A DNA stretch of 64,000 nt from Pomacea canaliculata (Eukaryota; Mollusca; Gastropoda; Architaenioglossa; Ampullariidae), in contig NC_037590.1 in assembly GCF_003073045.1 (NCBI RefSeq), forward strand, positions 43,564,296 through 43,628,295. The letters run 5' to 3'. Made by a program: the position numbers and the translations under genes. The notes below the pieces were generated by a model that worked only from the letters and a program-made list of their open reading frames with translations, was not told the DNA's origin and ran no database searches. Of this stretch, positions 60,512-64,000 are shown in pieces; position 1 is the stretch's first letter; every line of letters begins with the position of its first letter.

Positions 60512-62045
60512 CTACCCGAGGCCCAGACACCTGAATGTTTGCAGACATCGTCGGTGTTTCTCCAGGATTTGAAGGTCCACCATACCTGTGCCTGGGGCTG
60601 CTGTGCACCCGTCATTTGCATAAAACTCACAAGAGGTCACGTGTTTGGGGTGTACACTAGTGTAAGGTGTGCTCACCCACTCACATCCTCCCTGCACTGA
60701 CATGCACTGTAATGTGTACTCATCTTTGGAAGATGTCACACAGTTTCTCTAATCTTGTTTTTGAGAATTTGGCAGGTGCCTCCTGCGCCCAACATGGTCG
60801 TACCTGACTGTTGGTAGAGAGCTCCAACGTGTCGCTTGAATCAGTCCCATAGCCACCCAACAAAACACAAAACCTGACTGACTGGAGGAGGCAAAGACCC
60901 AGAAGGGAGGATTATACTTGGCTCCTTAGGCAATGCATGGTCTTGACGCATTGAACCACTTCATGTCGCCGTGTCTTTGTTACACGGACAAAACCTTTGA
61001 CTTTTTCTATATGACCTCAACTGTCTTTTTTCCTTTGACCTCGTGTGTAAATGTTATCACAATTATCCACTTAGCTTTGTGTGTTTGCTGGTCTGTGTGT
61101 GTGTGAGAGAGAGTGAGGCTGTGATGGTGTGAGTAGTTGTGAGTCTAAGTAATGAAGTGCTTTCTTCCACGGATCACAAAGTTAATACAAGATGTAGACA
61201 CCATGGGTTCTTTTCGCTGAAAGCTTTGGCTGTCCTAGGCCAGTGTTAAGTACATTTCTTAATCTTTACTTCTTTGCTTCTAAATATCTCATAAATCCCA
61301 ACTTAGTACTGAACTCTTTTCGTGTAGTGGGTGGATGAGTGAGTGCCAGGTGGTATGACGCAGGTAAGTCTGTGCTGTCATCGTCAGACCAGATACAAAC
61401 TTGCACGAAGCAGAAGATAAGCTTGGCTGCTAACAATTTATGCGAACAAATTCTTATCTTTCTCCTCTTAGCAGCAAATAGGGACAAATTCTGTATTAGA
61501 GGACCGTAGTGCACACTCAGAAGTGCATACACACACACACATACACACTAATTCCTGGTCCTACATACACGGCTTGCTGTCCTGTTGCAAACATTAAAGC
61601 ATCCTATTCTCGCCTTCTGTATGTGTGATAACTTACTGAACAGGCTGTTTTATGTTATTTTTGGAGGATTGTACCCACAACCGCTACAAAACTGTTGTGA
61701 CGTCCAATCAGAGTTTATCCTTCTCCTTCTCCGGTAATGGCGACACCCACATGACCCACAAAGCTTTTGAATGAAACTGTCTTTTAATCAGTGTTGTATG
61801 CTGTACTTAAAAAGATGTTGTGGTAATTGGAGACCAGGTGTAAGACTTGGACAGCCCGTGTCCCGTTGTGTGTCAGAGAATACCTGACGAATACCTGGCT
61901 CGTGTCACGTACAGACACTGACGTAGGTCGCCGTGTCCACATGTCACAGTCACAAGGACTGCACCACGGACCGTGGTAGTCAATGGTTTCCAGGTCCAGG
62001 TCCTGCCTCGATAAAGACAGATTGTCTCTGGTGCCACACAGTTGC
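60512..62045 (-). CDS. Candidate cysteine-rich (probably secreted) protein, two 3' exons
   Basis: Exon 62045-61895 (151 nt, donor CAG|GTATTC) and exon 60748-60512 (237 nt, acceptor gattag, stop TAG) meet in phase 0. They encode about 128 residues with ten or so cysteines: QLCGTRDN, GPWCSPCDCDMW, RNCVTSSKDEY, LQCMSVQGGCEW, TSCEFYANDGCT, HRRCLQTFRC. Spacing suggests a disulphide-bonded ectodomain, but I recognise no family. A further candidate 5' exon with acceptor ttacctcag starts at 62745 (CLHQQVIGANSL, then RQCVCQCEL), and its donor phase could not be matched. The acceptor before 60748 has a poor pyrimidine tract, so the model needs transcript support. Confidence 0.4.
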
Positions 62046-62279
62046 CTGCCTTTATACACTCATTCAGCATTTTGAGTCCTCAAACGGATCTTACCACACG
62101 CGGCAATAAAAACATTGTAACATATTATGCTTAGAGTTTTCTGTGCAAATATTTCAATGTTTAGCCCGCCTATAACAAGAAATATGTGGGGCGCGCTGAT
62201 ATTGTTTCCATAATGTCCCAGCAGGAGGAGATAAGCGGCGCCCATCGCCTGCCATCTGTCCCAGGGCTGATGTGAGTGA

Positions 62280-62310
62280 TTTCATGTGATGTGATGTGAT
62301 GTGATGTGGA
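62280..62310. repeat. (TGATG)n pentanucleotide repeat
   Basis: Five to six tandem TGATG units (reverse strand CATCA). Confidence 0.85.
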
Positions 62311-62759
62311 GGCAGGACGACCCGCTGGTCTCGTGTCACGCAGTCCGTGCGCCTGTCCTCCAGGACACAGGTTGCCATGGCTACCAGCCCGTGGTGGGCA
62401 CAGACGCTGCTGTAGGCAGGACAGACCTTTGACCAGCCTGTAGCTACAGCCTCGATATGAAACCAACACAACTTTGTAAATCAACTGAAGAACAAATGCT
62501 ACTTGACTGTAACATGCCTGCCAGAAACTTGTAAAAATGCAGCTAATGGTGCTTGGATTTTAATATTGCACAAAATGGTAGAAATGCCTGTAACTCAGGT
62601 GGTTGCTCCCTTGTACATAAAGACAGTAGATGTTGGTACTTAGTTCGCACTGACAAACACACTGACGTTCCTCCTCTGTTTCCACAAGTCCTCCTCTGCT
62701 CTGAGTGAGACTGTTCGCCCCTATAACCTGCTGGTGCAAACACACCTGAGGTAAATAGA

Positions 62760-63560
62760 ATAATTCTTTGTCACCAGTCCAGCTCAGCAAAATGCACAAA
62801 TTCAAATTTGTAACTTGTATACTTCATAATTGTTTACAATACTGTAGATACAATCACAGTCTGTCCACCAATAAGGTACACGTGTCTACATTTACGTATG
62901 ATAGAAAGACAGATGTATTAGAAAACCTAATCTTATTTTTCTTATGTTTTTTGTAAAGAAATACAATCCAGGATGTTCATCACTCGATCAATTAACTACC
63001 AGTCCATTAATTAATAAGTCAATGCCATTTTCCTGTCTAGTCGAGGGAAAATCCCATGACGACCATCATAAAAGTTTCATACGGTCTTTTCCTGGGTTCT
63101 CTCTGACCTTTGGCACACAACTGTCATGCCTGTGACACAGTCAGATCTTCGATAACGAATGTTTTAGTTCGAACATCTGTTTCATTTCTGAAAATGTGGT
63201 TCAGAAGTTAAAGGTAAAAAAGGTCATCAATTTTTTTTCATCCAGCTACGATTTGAGGACGACGACTGTAACTGTTATTACTAGAAAGAGGACGGTAGCA
63301 GGGGCTATAAATCTTCGGGGGACAACTTGTCTTTGGTTGTTTCACTGGACGAAAACAATGTTGGCAGCTGTGCTGTGCTCGTTAGTTGGTAAGAACACTG
63401 TGTTGTCTTTGTTGAAGCTTGGGCTAAATTAATTGCAATTATTTCAGTAAAAATAAATAAAAATGGTTAATCAACCACAGGTCACGTGGCAGGCTTATCA
63501 ATCATTCTGTCAAACGAAAAGCTTTAACCAGTCACACATCTGTTTGCGAATTATTATAGT
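62760..63560. other. Non-coding stretch left of the serine protease exon
   Basis: AT-rich; no supported exon. It could be an intron or the upstream region of the protease gene. Confidence 0.45.
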
Positions 63561-63567
63561 TAAAAAA

Positions 63568-63662
<95 letters not shown>
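63568..63662. repeat. (ATT)n microsatellite, about 31 units
   Basis: A long uninterrupted trinucleotide run, the longest simple repeat in the window. Confidence 0.97.
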
Positions 63663-63664
<2 letters not shown>

Positions 63665-63804
63665 TGCACTAGTATTATCATCACAGTCATCAGACCCACG
63701 TTTATGTAGTCGGTGCACATGGACACCATAGATGCAGTTATATCACACATGTAAAATGAAAGAAAATAAAGAGGACTGATGCATCCAGTGACGACCAAAC
63801 AACA

Positions 63805-63987
63805 ATGTCGACGGTTGGTGTTGCAGCGGTTGCAGCGTCCATTCCCCTTGAGCTCAGTGGAAGTGCCATCGATCAGTGGAAGATCGATGCTGAGGGGTGC
63901 GGCAAGCGAAACCCTCCCTACACCCGGGATGCAGAGCACTATGTGGTGGGGGGGAGTGAGGCATCACCATACACCTACCCCTTCATC
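63805..63987 (+). CDS. S1 (trypsin/chymotrypsin-like) serine protease, N-terminal exon, cut by the window edge
   Basis: The frame is open from an ATG at 63805 to a donor TTCATC|GTGAGT at 63987/63988 (61 codons, phase 0). It encodes a short propeptide with the zymogen cysteine (EGCGKRNPPYTRD) followed by the activation neo-N-terminus VVGGSEASPYTYPFI, the hallmark start of an S1 protease domain (I/V-V-G-G). The catalytic His, Asp and Ser exons lie beyond the window. The start is uncertain: the segment before the propeptide (MSTVGVAAVAAS) is Ala/Val-rich but short for a signal peptide, and the exon may begin at one of the gttgcag acceptors inside it. The residue before VVGG is Tyr, not the usual Arg or Lys. 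Confidence 0.7.
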
Positions 63988-64000
63988 GTGAGTACTTTAT

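Noticed and set aside
63532-63939. 135-codon minus-strand frame with a long poly-Asn tract
   Set aside because: The tract is the complement of the (ATT)n microsatellite, and the rest is antisense to the protease exon.

Overview
This is a window of animal nuclear DNA: AT-rich, intron-rich, with GT-AG introns, AATAAA signals, tRNA-derived SINE heads, a CR1/Jockey-like LINE relic and many microsatellites. The mix of genes (secreted VWC protein, class A GPCR, DJ-1/PfpI protein, S1 protease, several secreted proteins I cannot place) suggests a lophotrochozoan, most likely a gastropod mollusc. That assignment is inference.

The dominant large-scale feature is a near-complete duplication around a 100-base N gap. 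Segment A (about 11.15-24.65 kb) and segment B (about 24.84-39.45 kb) are collinear from end to end. They differ mainly by 1-3 base insertions and deletions that hit exons and introns alike. A is clean up to about 21.1 kb and error-rich from there to the gap. B is error-rich from the gap to about 35.6 kb and clean after it. The switch falls at the same homologous point in both. The simplest reading is one locus assembled twice: two contig ends whose overlap was never merged. It does not look like a biological tandem duplication. Most of 21.1-35.6 kb should therefore not be read as independent genes.

Layout: 0-5.6 kb holds no host gene, only a LINE relic. 5.67-6.52 kb (-): two-exon secreted VWC protein. 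10.2-15.5 kb (+): signal peptide, large Ser/Thr-rich ectodomain, one membrane span and a short tail (mucin-like type I protein). 18.2-38.4 kb (+): a secreted coiled-coil protein whose exons 1-4 are readable in A and exons 5-9 in B. 40.97-43.66 kb (-): five-exon cysteine-rich protein with a signal peptide and hydrophobic C-terminus (GPI-anchored or membrane-tethered). 44.5-44.9 kb: CpG-rich promoter-like segment with an NRF-1-like palindrome. 49.5-51.4 kb (-): three phase-matched exons of an unrecognised gene. 53.8-55.4 kb (+): three-exon class A GPCR. 56.3-58.5 kb (-): five-exon DJ-1/PfpI (Hsp31-like) protein. 60.5-62.0 kb (-): candidate cysteine-rich gene. 63.8 kb to the window end (+): first part of an S1 serine protease.

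Most of the models encode secreted or cell-surface proteins. I see no operon-like or pathway coupling between them. Several models need single-base corrections, often in homopolymers, even outside the duplicated block. These look like consensus errors more than true pseudogenes, but reads are needed to decide. Gene models were built by eye from splice signals, phase and protein-like reading frames, with no database search.
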